Source of the DNA: Maylandia zebra | Taxonomy: Eukaryota > Chordata > Actinopteri > Cichliformes > Cichlidae | DNA length: 64,000 nt | Assembly: GCF_041146795.1 (NCBI RefSeq) | Contig: NC_135174.1 | Coordinates: forward strand, 22,468,878 to 22,532,877 | Reading direction: 5' to 3' | Shown here: positions 1 to 11,263 of the stretch, piece after piece | Layout of the letters: the number at the start of each line of letters is the position of its first letter | How positions within the stretch are numbered: the first letter of the stretch is position 1 | Notes under the pieces: generated by a model | What the model was told of the DNA's origin: nothing | What the model saw: only the letters and a program-made list of their open reading frames with translations | The model's database searches: none | Made by a program: the position numbers and the translations under genes

Positions 1-695
1 TTTTGGTTTGAATTTAACAATTAAAATCAATAATCATAATTAAGTATTTGTGTTCATATTTTAAGATAATCTAGTGTGACAACTTACCTGCCGATGGGGC
101 AAATTGTCACAAGTGCACATTCTCCATTCAACAGTCTACAACTCCGTAATGAGATAAGATATGAAAATGTAATGAATACATCATATGTGCCCGAGACTTC
201 CGTCTTTCATTTGGTGAAACATTTATTACGTTGTGATGTATGGTGCTCAGTAAAAGTTAGTCAGTGTGAAGAGTGTGACAACTTACCCCGCTCTCCCCTA
301 CTTACAAAGTCAAAGTTTTTTAATTATGCTAGAATACTGGAAGACAATCAACTTTTAGTGTTTTCCGCATATTAATTATTCTGAAATAGAGACGGTGACC
401 CTAACTGTACAGAAGCACTAAACAACTGACAATCTAACAGACATCATTGGCCTGAGCCGTCATGCACAGTGAGTCTGATCCTTTGCTGTGAGAGTCTGAC
501 AAGCATGTTTCTGGTCAGTTTGGAAGAAATAATATCACAATGTTGATCTTTCTTTCCAACATTCCTTCTCTTTTACAACATAAACTATGATCAAAGGTAC
601 TTATGTTCACAGCATGTAATAATACTGACAGTCCAGGGCATTGTGGTCTGTTGAGCTAGGGTTAGGGTTAGCAATTCAGACATATGTAATCAATA
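1..695. other. No recognisable gene
   Basis: AT-rich sequence without a convincing coding exon. The motif GTGTGACAACTTACC occurs near 73 and 270, which suggests a decayed repeat. The open frame at 76-375 has no recognisable domain and unremarkable composition. Confidence 0.4.
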
Positions 696-928
696 TTAAA
701 CGTCTCTGACGTGGGCCACTGTCCGCAGTGTTGGGAAATCCATACCGGGCTGGAACGAGTCAAGGTAGGTGAGCATCCACGAGAAGACACGGCAGATGCA
801 TCCTACTAATACTGACAGGACCAGGAGACTCCAGAAACCGAGCATCTTCTTTTCAGTGCCATCCTCTCCTGTCACCCTCTCTGCCCGCAGCTCTTTGAGT
901 ATGGGGTAGATAAGGGCGCAGAGAAACC
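696..928 (-). CDS. Candidate exon of an unidentified membrane protein
   Basis: The minus strand stays open for about 77 codons without an early ATG. It reads a short charged stretch (ILKELRAERVTGEDGTEKK), then a strongly hydrophobic segment (FWSLLVLSVLVGCICRVF), then SWMLTYLDSFQPGM, which looks like a transmembrane helix and loop. A GTATGG donor at 745-740 would end the exon at 746; without it the frame stops at 696-698. No clear polypyrimidine acceptor was found upstream. I do not recognise the family. It could be one exon of a gene running off the left edge, or a relic. Confidence 0.3.
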
Positions 929-2438
929 CTTATTACTAATTTGTATTATAATTCAATTTTCATGAAATATTCATATTCAGTATTGGTCCTTTTATATTAT
1001 AACCACGTATCCACCCAGGCTCACGGTGGGGCAGGGCTCTGTCCTGGGATGCTTGAGTACAAGGTAATGTACACCCTGACGAGGTATCCAGTCTGTCAGA
1101 ATTGTTTTCAATATTTGGTTAAAAAACATGAGTGACAACAAAAATCCAACTAGGATTCTTGCATATGATGAATGAAGTCTGTCTTTGACTGTATTGTCCA
1201 GCTGATCCATCAAACCCCCAGCAGGTGAACCTTATTCATGACATAACACCGCAACAATGTAAAAAATGAAACAGCAACAGTCTAAATGTAAAGTGCATTC
1301 TAAAGTCCTCTTCAATAAATCATATGCAAAGAGTCATTTGGGACTGTAAAACGTGAACTACAGAACCCAGAGTCTTCATCATTAAATCTCTGGTTGCTTC
1401 ATTTTTCTATCCTATATCAGATACTTTAAGGTTAGGTTAGGTAAAGTTGCATTCTCATGGTGAGGCAAAGTGCTTTATGTGTGTGTGTGTGTGTGCGTGT
1501 CATGAACGGCTATAAAAGGCCTATAATTAAAGAAAGCGAGGTTTGAGTTCGAGTTGCGGCAGACTGTCACTACTTGTAAATGGAACGCAGCCTCCCTACG
1601 GCGGACAGCTAATAACAGGAATCGGATGCGGTCCACCCAAGTCCACAGCAACCACCATAGCAACCGCCTAGCATGACCTTAAAAACATATTCTGTCTTCA
1701 TAACTATCAAAAACATGAAATGATTTGCAAAGTGTGAAAGTGTTACAGCTGCAGAGAGCTATGGCGGTATCTTTGGAAGCTGTTTACATAGCTAATAATA
1801 TACGATGTAACCATGGAGACAGTCACGTGAGCTAGCGGTGCATGTTTGCTACAGTGAATAAGGTGATTGCGTGCACACGCTGCAGAGGGTAAAGACATTA
1901 CTTCAATATTGTTTTATATTGATATATATTTGCCTTCTGTTGACCATCACCTCAGGTTCACCATTACAGTTTCAGCAGACAGATGCACACTGTCTAAATA
2001 TGAACACATTCAAAAACTCATGTCTCAGAAATAAGCACAGCTGTTCATGTTTGTCATTAGATTTTTATTTGTAAGAAAATTATGAACTTCATATTGTGCA
2101 TTAAATAAAAGAACATTTCACAACTCTGAGTCAACAGAAACAGGTAACAGAAATGTCTCTAATGTAGACATGTACAGTGTAGTGTAAGCATTAAAAGATC
2201 ATGAAGGAAACACTAACATTCATGTGAAACTAATTGTAATAAAAAAAACGAACAGGTGGTTTATAGATGTAAAAGAAAGAATCTGAAAACAACACTTTTT
2301 TGGTCTAAGTGATCAAAGTAGAAAACAAAACTGGTGTTCAAGAACAAACCGTAGCTGCACTAATATTACACATCTCCATTGTTGTGGTGAACAGACATGT
2401 TGCTTTTAAAACCACATGCAGTGTGTGACCGTGACTAT
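929..2438. other. No gene recognised; simple repeats
   Basis: Non-coding in appearance. It contains a (GT)n tract at about 1477-1498. Short open frames have no domain signature. Confidence 0.4.
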
Positions 2439-2532
2439 TCACTGAGACCATGAACGCCACTTCGCTGAAGCCTTCGCCTTCTTCTTCTTCTTCTTAATTG
2501 GAAGCAGAAGGAGCACGAGCTGCTCTGATCTA
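2439..2532 (-). CDS. Candidate terminal exon, lysine-rich tail
   Basis: On the minus strand a good acceptor (polypyrimidine then CAG, AG at 2534-2533) precedes 30 codons and a stop. The peptide is a short hydrophobic run (EQLVLLLLPI) followed by six lysines and a basic C-terminus. This could be the tail of a membrane protein on the same strand as the 696-928 exon. No upstream exon could be tied to it, and the family is unknown. It may be chance. Confidence 0.2.
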
Positions 2533-3237
2533 CTGAAAGGAAAAAGCAGAACATCTGAGTTGAAACCAGTCAGCTGAAATCATTAAGACAGGAACAATCA
2601 TTCAATGCAGTGTCTCAAGTGGCTTAGCCTGTTACAACTGTTGATACAAGCTAAATACGGTTAACACACAGTGTCAGGGAGCTCCAGTGTGGGAACTAGT
2701 GGCTTTAGGTTTGTAGTCATTTAACTTTCATCCATTCATTCATTTAATTCAGGAGGAAGAAATGTCAGGTTGATGCAGGCTGGTTACATGCATTTGGTCC
2801 CATGCTGTCTTTAACTAAATGACTTGGTTCACTTTATGGCTGGGCTGTATGTGGGGTTATATCATGTTATTTGGGCAGGAGTACCTGTCCTCTGTTAGAC
2901 TTAGAAAGTTTCTCCATAAGTAGAGTTTGTAACTCTTATAGCACATCTGTGGCTGACAGCTTTTTGGTGGCTCTTTTTACCCCACACTGGTTGTGAGTGT
3001 GTAAATAGCCCCACTAGTTCTTTTGGGTTGCAGTTAACTTGGGAGGAAGAGGTAGTTCTGCCATGACTAGATGATTAACAATTATCTGGGATACATAAAT
3101 TTCATAATGCATGCATATATCTCTATAAACCTGGCCTGAGGGCTGCCATTTTTTACATTCAGTTATTTCTTTGTTGAATCTAAATAATAAATGTGTCACA
3201 GTTAAACTGACACTGGTCAGTGTAAATGGCTCATTGG

Positions 3238-4924
3238 GAAACAGACAGAGGTGGGACCAAGTCATTGTTTTGCAAGTCTCAAGTAAGTCTCAAGTCTTTA
3301 TCCTCAAGTCTCAAGTCAAGTCTCAAGTAATGTCAGGCAAGTCAGAGTCGAGTCTCAAGTCACTGGTGTAAAAGTCCAAGTAAAGTCACAAGTCTGAAAT
3401 TTTGAATTTCAAGTCCTTTCGAGTCATTAAAAAAAAACGAAAAAACGCATGTTGCAGTTATATGCTAAATGTAAATATTAGACCATGTAATTTTTAAATC
3501 TGTTTTTCTCAACACATGACAAAATAGTGAACTTAGAAAATATACACAAATTGTGAAATTGCACCTCTTTAGAATGCAGCTCAATTAAACCTAGCTCCAA
3601 GAATAATTTTCACCGACAGTTCTGAGATAAGCTGCATGTTATTCTTGGATGCGGTTGTAGGACCGGCTTTAAAATCGCATGACAAAAATATCATATACAT
3701 TAAAAAAAAAACTGCATCACCAACGTAGCCTGGAAAACATTTGCTAGTTAGATGAAGTCAGCTATCTCATCGTAGCATATTTATATGCATATTTATAATC
3801 ATACGGTTCTTGGAGTGAGTGCATACACTCGTGAAGTTTAGTAACTTCAGGTCACTGCAACAAGCCCAGGTACAGTTTACCGACAGATGGGTGCAGGACC
3901 TTGAAATGCACCGTGTAGAACGAAAGACCATCGTACGTATCATAAGTTTACCAGTCTCACAAATCGTCGTCATAAATACACATTCCTTAACCGTTTATTA
4001 ATAGGACCTTTGAGCTCAACGATAATTAATTAGCAGTGGAAATAATTTCTGGTACGCGTTACAGAAATGTAGCAGTGACAATAATACTGTATGCTGTAAT
4101 CGTACTGGGCAATTAGTGATACAAAACAACTGTTTTACCCTGTGAATAAAAGTATATGTTTTTGTCAATGTACCATAACAACAGAAGCGAAACGCAATAT
4201 TGTGTCAGGACAATTCACTATTTATGCACAATAAACAAAGGAGCATAGCACGACAATTTCTGTTCAGCGCCAGACTTGCTTGTAACCTATATCACTAATT
4301 ATGTTAAGAAAAATGACGTATTAACTACTAAAAAACACTGACCTTCGTGTAAATGCTTGGAGCAGACTAACCTGTGAGCTGGAGTGTTCTGGGACGTTAT
4401 ATTTGGTCTTTGAATGGCTGTAATCCAGGCCATCCGTCGCCTGTTTGTCACTTCGGAAACATGGCTGAACAATTTCTCTTCAACGACGTAATCCGATAAC
4501 AACCGATCTCTTTACCCGTCGGCTTCCCGTGGCTGTCATGCGACCGGCTATTGCAGTTAATTATACAACAGCTTCTTGACATTTTTGTGTTTCTTTTTAT
4601 CGCTGTATAACTGATTTCAATTGAAAGCCTGCGTGCGCTAGTACCTCTTGCCACGAGTTCCCAGAATCCTTTGCGGTTCTACCCGTGAATGACGTCACGT
4701 TTTCAATCTCTATATAATATGCATGTTAAATTTTATATTTGGGGTGAAATATCAAGTCTTTTCAAGTAAACCGGTTCAAGTCCAATTCAAGTCCCAGGTC
4801 ATTGGTGTAAAAGTCCAAGTCAAGTCACAAGTCTTAGAACATTTTTTCAAGTCAAGTCTAAAGTCATAAAATTAATGACTCGAGTCCAAGTCATGTGACT
4901 CAAGTCCACACCTCTGGAAACAGA
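3238..4924 (-). mobile_element. P-like/hAT-like DNA transposon with THAP remnant
   Basis: The element body is 3246-4916, flanked on both sides by the identical 8-bp duplication GAAACAGA (3238-3245 and 4917-4924). Its termini are inverted: CAGAGGTGGGACC on the left and GTCCACACCTCTG on the right. Both ends carry arrays of the pentamer AAGTC in subterminal positions (3270-3430, 4750-4910). The interior has a broken THAP-domain exon on the minus strand. THAP-type transposase plus 8-bp duplications fits P elements, which are known in fish; hAT elements also make 8-bp duplications. At 1.67 kb it is an internally deleted, non-autonomous copy. Confidence 0.8.
4343..4582 (-). pseudogene. THAP-domain exon, frameshifted
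   Basis: Starting at an ATG at 4582 the minus strand reads MSRSCCIINCNSRSH, the CxxxC start of a THAP zinc finger. About 30 codons later the frame must shift (near 4485) to continue with VEEKLFSHVSEVTNRRRMAW and then VCSKHLHEG, the conserved RR-W and C-S-x-H part of the finger. A GTCAGT donor follows at 4342. It is the N-terminal exon of the element's transposase, disabled by an indel. The remaining transposase is absent. Confidence 0.65.
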
Positions 4925-6624
4925 AACCTTTAAATTAAACCCTATCACCTGATATCGAGTGTCAAACAATATTAAAGCTGTAAAAGCTGTTTACAGTCAG
5001 AATTTATAAAACTATGATTGTAAATAAATTCAAACAAGTGAGCTTTTCTCTTTGTGCTGAATATCAACACTGTGGTTTCTTAGACTGTAAGCTTTACTTC
5101 AGCACAACCAGTTGCAGAAGCTGCCACTCCAAATGTCTTTTGATAACACGAAAAAAATACCTTTTCAGTCCACGGCCTGAAGTTCTTCTCTGACATCTTC
5201 TGCCATCAGCTTTGTCTGCTGGTTTGAAGACAATAAACCACAAAAAAGATGATTTAGTCACTTTGTCTGCATCATGCAGCTCGAATGTGTCGTGTAACGA
5301 TGTTGAATAGCCGTCGTTATCCCTCTGCTGTGTCAGTAGGATTGTACTGTACAGCATCTCATTGATATGTGAGGAATGCTAATGTAACATGATAACAGAC
5401 TTACATCATTAAAACATAAAGGACAGGAGATATTTAGATATTTTTATATTTATATTACATTTTATAGCTGACGGATATTACTAAATAGATAGAATTTACT
5501 AAATAGCTGGATGAACATGAAAAATATGTCTATAATAACAAATGACCATGAGAGCCAGTAGAATTAATTCAACTAGACACTCGAAAGACGTCCTTAAATG
5601 CTCTTTAAGTGGCAGAACAGATAAACAAACAGTTAATTGCTTACTTGAGATGAAATCTGCTCAGCTACTTTGAAAACAGCTTCTAACTGGTTCCTCCTTT
5701 AACAGGATGACTGCTCAGGGGTAAGGCCATCATGTAGTCCAGCAATCTTTATGGTTCTGCTTTGATTCACCAGGAATTATTAGGGAAACCTTCCAGCGCC
5801 TCCTGTGAAAGACACAGGCATAAACACACAAACATTTATTAACATGTTCCACAGTCTTCCAGTTTGATTTTCTCATCCTGTGGACAACAACGTACAGGGA
5901 TGCAGGTTTATTGTTAACTTTTGTAAGGTTTATTTAGTGAACATATCCAGCTGCAGCTCCACTGTGATCCTGAACTGGATAAGCACTTAAGAAAATGTGT
6001 CAATAAATGGACATACATCAACTTACTATATTTATCCAAACAGACGGGACCAATAATACTTCACTGAGTTAGAGACTTTAATGTCTCTTCTATGTAAGAA
6101 TGTCTCGTGCTGACATACTTGCAAACTTGACAACAAAGGTTTTTCAGACTGCATGTAGCTCTATGTCAGCTCACACATTTACATTTATGTCACACTTATT
6201 TCTGCTTTCCCATTTTATAATTATTACTTACATTTTGATTAGATACCTTGAGTTTGTAAATGATCAGATTACATAATTGGAATACAATGTATCCAATTCA
6301 GGGTTGCGGGAGGATGAAGCCTATCCCAGCTGATACAGGACAAAGACAGGCTGCCAGTTTATTGCAGGGCGAAAACAATATGTGTAACAGAAAATCCACT
6401 TAAATGTTTGATATTTCTTATAATAATCATAATTATGACTATTATTTAAAGGTTTCTTTATAAATACATTTTGATTTTTTATAACCTCTAAAATATAAAC
6501 CTGAGCTGTTTCAGATTCTGACCTCTGACCTCACTGCAGCTCCCTCTTGGAAGTACGTCTGCTTCTTGTCTACCCCCAGTGTTGACCGCCTGCCCTTGAT
6601 ATCACGTACTGTACCTGAGGAACA
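4925..6624. other. Intergenic, no convincing gene
   Basis: A minus-strand frame at 5094-5357 (87 codons) is open but has no recognisable domain. An acceptor-like site near 5810 on the minus strand leads only to a short open stretch. Nothing here could be identified. Confidence 0.35.
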
Positions 6625-6928
6625 AAAAAGGACAAACACTTGCCTTCATTTAAGAAGTACATTCATACAGAGGTAATCTATGGAAACACACTAGTTGACC
6701 CGTCCCATCCTGGCAACAAACTGTTCCAACTTCTGCAATCTGGTAGAAGGTTCCGCATCTTCCGGGCAAGGACAGAGAGACTCAAGAGGAGCTTCTATCC
6801 CCAAGCCATCCGTGCCCTAAACACACACACCCGCCCTCTCACATCATCTATAATAGTTGGGTTGCGGTCACGTGGTTCTGATGACGTGCGGAGGCAGCGC
6901 GATTTTTGAGTGGAGGGCGGAAGTAAAC

Positions 6929-7482
6929 ATGGAGGACACTGTGGAGAGTCAGGAGAGCAGCTATTGTGCAACTTTAGACCCCGTTTCTCGGGAGAGATAT
7001 AAGCAGATAGTTAAAAAATATATCGGACGTGATCCGTATTCTTTGAAAATGTCCGAATACACCACAGAAGTAAAGGATTTGCCTACTATCGAGGCTGTGG
7101 ATATCACCAACTACTTGGTCCTCCAGACTTCTTACTACACTAGGCAGCAAATGAAAGCTTTCAAGAGTCTGGAGGCGTACAATTTTTTTGTCAGCGGGTG
7201 GGTCCACAACCTTGGAACAAAACGTCTCCGTGATGGATACAGTTTGGTGTTTGCAAGGGTGAGTGTTTGTTCTTATATTGCTTTATCTTAAACACGCTAA
7301 CAGTTAGCGGTAGCGGCTTTAACGTCAACAAACATGCCACATCCTTAGGACTTCGTTAGAGTGACAGTTGTTTGTTTCAAGGTAAACCATTCTCAGCGGT
7401 CTAACGAGACACCTCTGAAGACTTGGGTAATTGCAAAGGAGGATGGAGAAGTGATTGCAGCTCATTGCAATTGTATGGCAGG
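6929..7482 (+). pseudogene. SWIM-type zinc finger protein, N-terminal part only
   Basis: Exon 1 (6929-7258, 110 codons) starts MEDTVESQESSYCATL and ends at a GTGAGT donor. Exon 2 (7382-7482) follows an acceptor TTTGTTTCAAG and ends HCNCMAG at a GTTAGT donor. The CxC of that ending is the first half of a SWIM zinc finger; the usual CxH half should lie in the next exon. In fish and invertebrates this arrangement is commonly followed by a YqaJ-type exonuclease domain (family knowledge, not seen here). The minus-strand THAP gene begins at once downstream, so the C-terminus is missing. Confidence 0.55.
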
Positions 7483-7491
7483 GTTAGTAGC

Positions 7492-8020
7492 CTAATTAAG
7501 TAGGCTCAAATCCGGGCTCTCAGCCGTCTGTTGCATATCCAAAATCGCCTCTGCACATCGATGCTGTTCTGCCTTAAGCTTCATTCTTTTCTCTCGTTTG
7601 AGAACTGATTCCGATCTGGGTTTTCGTTCGTAGCCGAGATTGACCGTCGGAGCCCAGTCCTCCGACTCTTCGTCATCCAAAGCACTTGGGCAGCCTATAG
7701 TCCCAATCAAGTCAATATTAGACTACTAACTTAAAAGCACTAAGTAAACGAGAATTTAACGACTACCTAATGCTAATAAGTTCGTTTGCAAACATAACAT
7801 TACCTCTGACGAAGTGGTCGCTGCAGACACGGGCATTGGCAGACTCTGCTCCTCCCGACTGTAAACGTAAATTTAAAATCCATTTTTTCCTACGTTTTTC
7901 GGTTAGAATTTTCCATTTTTCTCCTCTTCGTTGGGCTATTTTTGGTACCCTAAAATACCGTTTATCAGTTTCTCGGGTCGACCTACTGGAGCATCCGTAA
8001 ACACAACAGGACATAGGCAT
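7492..8020 (-). CDS. THAP-domain protein, two exons, intact frame
   Basis: Exon 1 is 8020-7804 and exon 2 is 7694-7492, joined across a GTAATG donor and a CTATAG acceptor, giving 139 residues. The N-terminus [14 protein letters not shown], then [16 protein letters not shown] and WAPTVNLGY are the ordered landmarks of a C2CH THAP DNA-binding domain (about residues 1-95). The C-terminal 40 residues are charged ([14 protein letters not shown]), probably helical. The stop codon lies within 10 bases of the end of the convergent SWIM fragment. It is likely a transposon accessory or DNA-binding protein rather than a host gene. No frame defects are visible. Confidence 0.6.
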
Positions 8021-8303
8021 TTTGCGTACTGTCTGTCTGTGATTTTGCGCTTATCTTTTTCACTTCCGACCGCCAGTCAAATTTCGCGCTTTACGTCGAC
8101 GTCACGTCTACGTCAAATGAAACCTAGCTATTGACTGAGACAGGACTCTCTTCCAGACACTCTAAACCAAGGCACAATGTACATTTCAATTCCTTTAATT
8201 TTAAATATGTTTATATTGTCTATCCTGTAAAATAGTCAGATGTCTCTTCATATTAATGTACAGAATTCACCTGCTTGCTGCTACTACTGCACATTCACCC
8301 AGT

Positions 8304-8311
8304 GTATATAC

Positions 8312-8362
<51 letters not shown>
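8304..8362. repeat. (TA)n microsatellite
   Basis: Nearly pure TA dinucleotide run inside the LINE 3' untranslated region, followed at about 8387 by a short C tract. Confidence 0.95.
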
Positions 8363-8371
<9 letters not shown>

Positions 8372-8511
8372 ATGTTCTTCCTCTACACCCCCCCCCCAAT
8401 TTTTGCACATGTCGAGGAGCGTGTCAGGCTACATTTCACTGTGTGTTATACTTGTATAACTATGCATGTGACAAATAAAGAACCTTGAACCTTGAACCCC
8501 CTTGAACCCTT

Positions 8512-9413
8512 GAAACTTGCACATATTTATTATAGATGCACTGAAGCTAATCGAGATATTTGCTGTCAATCTGTGGCTGCGATTAAACACTTTACTGAAA
8601 ACTTTATTAACTAGTAACTTCATCAGTCATGATAGAAGCTAATATTTCTGTGCTAACATCGTTTAAACAGTAACAGCTTTACTCCAATATAAGCTAACGT
8701 TTACACCGTAACTTTAAGCTAGCACCATAAAGACGGTAAAACACGTAATAATATCTACAAATGCATCTTAAAGCTGTTATATTAGCACTCTGTGTAGTAC
8801 TAACATAACCACATTAACATTACTGACACTCGCTGACTTTTAATAGTCATTCTATAAATGCTGTCCGTTTAAATGGTCTTACCTGTACACACTGCATATC
8901 CACCGGATTCCAGCCAGAGTGGATTCTGGAGTCTTCCCACGCTCCTGTTAGTGATCCTCCATCTGGATGGATGAGAACAACCTTCTGAGCAATCTAGCAG
9001 GAGATGGCCCATATCTATGGGACTGATTTGTGCTAATAACGCCCATTGTATGGACTGATAACAGCCGAAGCGGGTGAATAAAGTCACCCAGTAGCTAGCT
9101 GTGCCATTACCCAGCATACACCACTCCCTCCGTAAATGCAATAAACGATACAAAAGTATCGTTCTACCTGTTTTTCAGGTAGTTGTTTACATTATATAAT
9201 TTATTGTGTTCTGTATACGTCACTACAATGTGATTTGGAAAATGTCTAAATATACCGACAACAGGCACTTCCGGGGCAATCTCTTCAATCGGAGGACCCT
9301 TCACGTCAATTCCCGAGGCGAGAGGGGTACCCTGCACGTCCATAAGTGAAGCAGAGGGAGCCTGACCATGCGTCACACGTTTGACGAGTTGGGAGTGAGA
9401 ACGTGTTGTCTGA
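8512..9413 (-). repeat. Left arm of a 0.9-kb distant inverted repeat
   Basis: The reverse complement of this block matches 61419-62312 almost base for base. Read on the minus strand it has an ACTTCCGG/CGGAAGTGCC ETS-like site near 9265 and a region ending in GTGTGTACAG|GTAAGACC at 8883/8882, a good splice donor. This looks like a promoter plus first exon, then intron start. The minus-strand open frame 8869-9153 is not preserved in the other arm, so the putative exon is more likely untranslated. An interspersed repeat family is the alternative. Confidence 0.7.
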
Positions 9414-9600
9414 TCACCACCAGTAGTCTTGCCCAAGGACACAACGACCGCGACTGTCCAAGCCGGGGCTCGAAACGGCAACCTTCTGATTACAAGGTGA
9501 ACTCCCAACTCTTGAGTCACGATCGCCCTTGCCAAAAGGTAAACAGACCGGTGTTACATAATACACAACCTGAGTAGTACTCAAAGCGCTTTAAACAATT
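9414..9600 (-). repeat. tRNA-like SINE-family fragment
   Basis: On the minus strand it reads a box-B-like GGTTGCCGTTTCGAGCCCC, followed by GGTCGTTGTGTCCTTGGGCAAG. The same family occurs at 60203-60440 and its tail at 36985-37115. It is a common fish interspersed repeat; no functional tRNA fold is implied. Confidence 0.55.
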
Positions 9601-11263
9601 TTCTTTATTCATCCATTCATGGAAGCATTTTTTATGCTTAAGTCTTTTCTATCTAACATTCACACATTCATGGAAAACAACTTTGTGTTAGTAGTTTGCC
9701 AGGGTGCTTGGAATGCAGGCTGGCGTGACCAGGGAATTAAAATGTTCTTGTGCATGTTTATCCCTTTGTTGTGTGATAAAGGCACAAACGTCTGATGACA
9801 TTTTGTGTATGGGTGTGTCTGCTTCTGAATGAATTTGTTTGCTTTGGATTTTGTATTGCTCTTTCTATGGCAGTTGTGCTATAGTCCTGCCCTGCTGCAT
9901 CAGTGCCAAGGTGTTGGGTGGCTCTTCCACCTGTGAGCAGCTCTCAGGAGGGAGAGCAGATAGTTTTTGAGCTTAACTGAACAGCAACAACTCCACAAAC
10001 CAGAGATGGCAGAGTTAATTTTAAAGTCTTTTTCTTTGCTTTTTTTGTCATCGTGTATCTTGATTATTTAGAATTTATTAGACAATAGGATAAAAAGCAT
10101 CAGGTGGGTTGTGTTTTTCTATGTTGACTCATGAAAAACCTATGATTGATTTAATCTGTTTACTGGTAAATTATTTTTTTATTTCTGTAAAGTTTTTCAA
10201 AGAAACACACACTTGTCTCACTAATTATCTTATGTTGCTTCTGTTTCCCTTTTGATTCAGCTGGTCAACCTTCATAGAAATAGATGACAGTGAATCGGAA
10301 GACTTTGTGCTTGAGAGGTACAGGGCATACTGGGAAAGAAAATTAAAATCAGGACCACCACATCCTGACTTTGAAGCAGAAATAGCAGAAATAGCAGATT
10401 CAGCAAAAAACAACACAATACAACGCATTGTAGCTGAGACCCCCATGGCTCTCCTCTACAAAAAAGACTTCAAGAAGCTTCCTCGGTGGGATTTTGAAGA
10501 TGTTTACAGCAAAGATACTCAACATAGACGACCAGTAAGCATGTTAAGACAAGATATAGTAAAAACAGTCGAACGTATTAACTTTATGGATGTGAGCCAG
10601 CATAGCTGGAGTCATATCAGACATATTGCTTTTGCTGTTTCCTGATTTGTTTCAAGTCATTCATTTTTAACTTGTTTCATCATTTCATATTTTTTTATGA
10701 TTTTCAGACATGTGCTCAGTCTCTACGAAACTCTCAGGATGAGAAATTCAAGAAGGCTTTTCTTCCTAACATACGTTTGTTTCTGCACAAAGACAACATT
10801 AACATGAGCGAGTGGAATCGCCTTTCACATTTCAACAGTCCTTTTGGGTTTATGAACTACAAATATGATGGTAGGTCTTTATGAAGCTGATATTGGGTCA
10901 GTATTGTGTGCCAGACTGAAGAATGACAGAGTAATATACATCTATTCTCTGACTGGATTTTTAAACACCTATGTAGTTTTATGAGATATGTTTAAACAGC
11001 CAATGAAATAACAGCACGTCAATGCATTTAGGAATGGATGAATGGAAAAGATGGCGTGCTGATATAAACCTAACTCTGGACTACTTAATAAAAAAAACAT
11101 GAAGCAATTATTTTAAGTAAAATACAGTTAAAATATATAAATTCAAATATTTATTTATTCAAATAATTAATCATTAAGGAAAATGTGCTTGGTATAAACT
11201 GAACATATACCAATCAAACAAAAGCTTACATTTAAAATCTACTTAACTAATCTAATTAACTAA

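Larger units (their letters stand above)
6855..8126. mobile_element. Two-gene DNA element (SWIM fragment + THAP gene)
   Basis: This is foreign sequence inside a LINE. It carries two convergent genes: a SWIM-type protein fragment on + and a THAP protein on -. Its ends carry a diverged inverted subterminal block: GCGCGATTTTTGAGTGGAGG near 6896 resembles the reverse complement of 8063-8090, and both are followed inward by CGGAAGT and the start codon of a gene. I could not fix the terminal bases or the target duplication. It is probably a decayed copy of a larger autonomous transposon. Confidence 0.55.
6625..8512 (+). mobile_element. Rex1-like LINE 3' fragment, split by a DNA element
   Basis: 6640-6850 encodes the reverse-transcriptase C-terminus (DPSHPGNKLFQLLQSGRR, then ERLKRSFYPQAIRALN), close in pattern to the two larger LINEs at 11.3 and 46.1 kb. 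The 3' untranslated part resumes at about 8127 and ends near 8512 in GTGACAAATAAAG followed by imperfect CTTGAAC repeats, a typical simple-repeat tail. The region between is a separate DNA element that landed in the LINE. The 5' side is truncated. Confidence 0.7.

Noticed and set aside
76-375. 99-codon frame at the left edge
   Set aside because: No domain, no splice or promoter context, and it contains a repeated GTGACAACTTACC motif suggesting repeat origin.
8240-8488. Open frames across the TA repeat
   Set aside because: The frames are created by (TA)n reading as Tyr-Ile; they are in a LINE 3' untranslated region.
9440-9500. Possible tRNA gene (GTTTCGAGCCCC box B)
   Set aside because: No cloverleaf or box A of proper spacing; the same sequence recurs as an interspersed SINE-like repeat.
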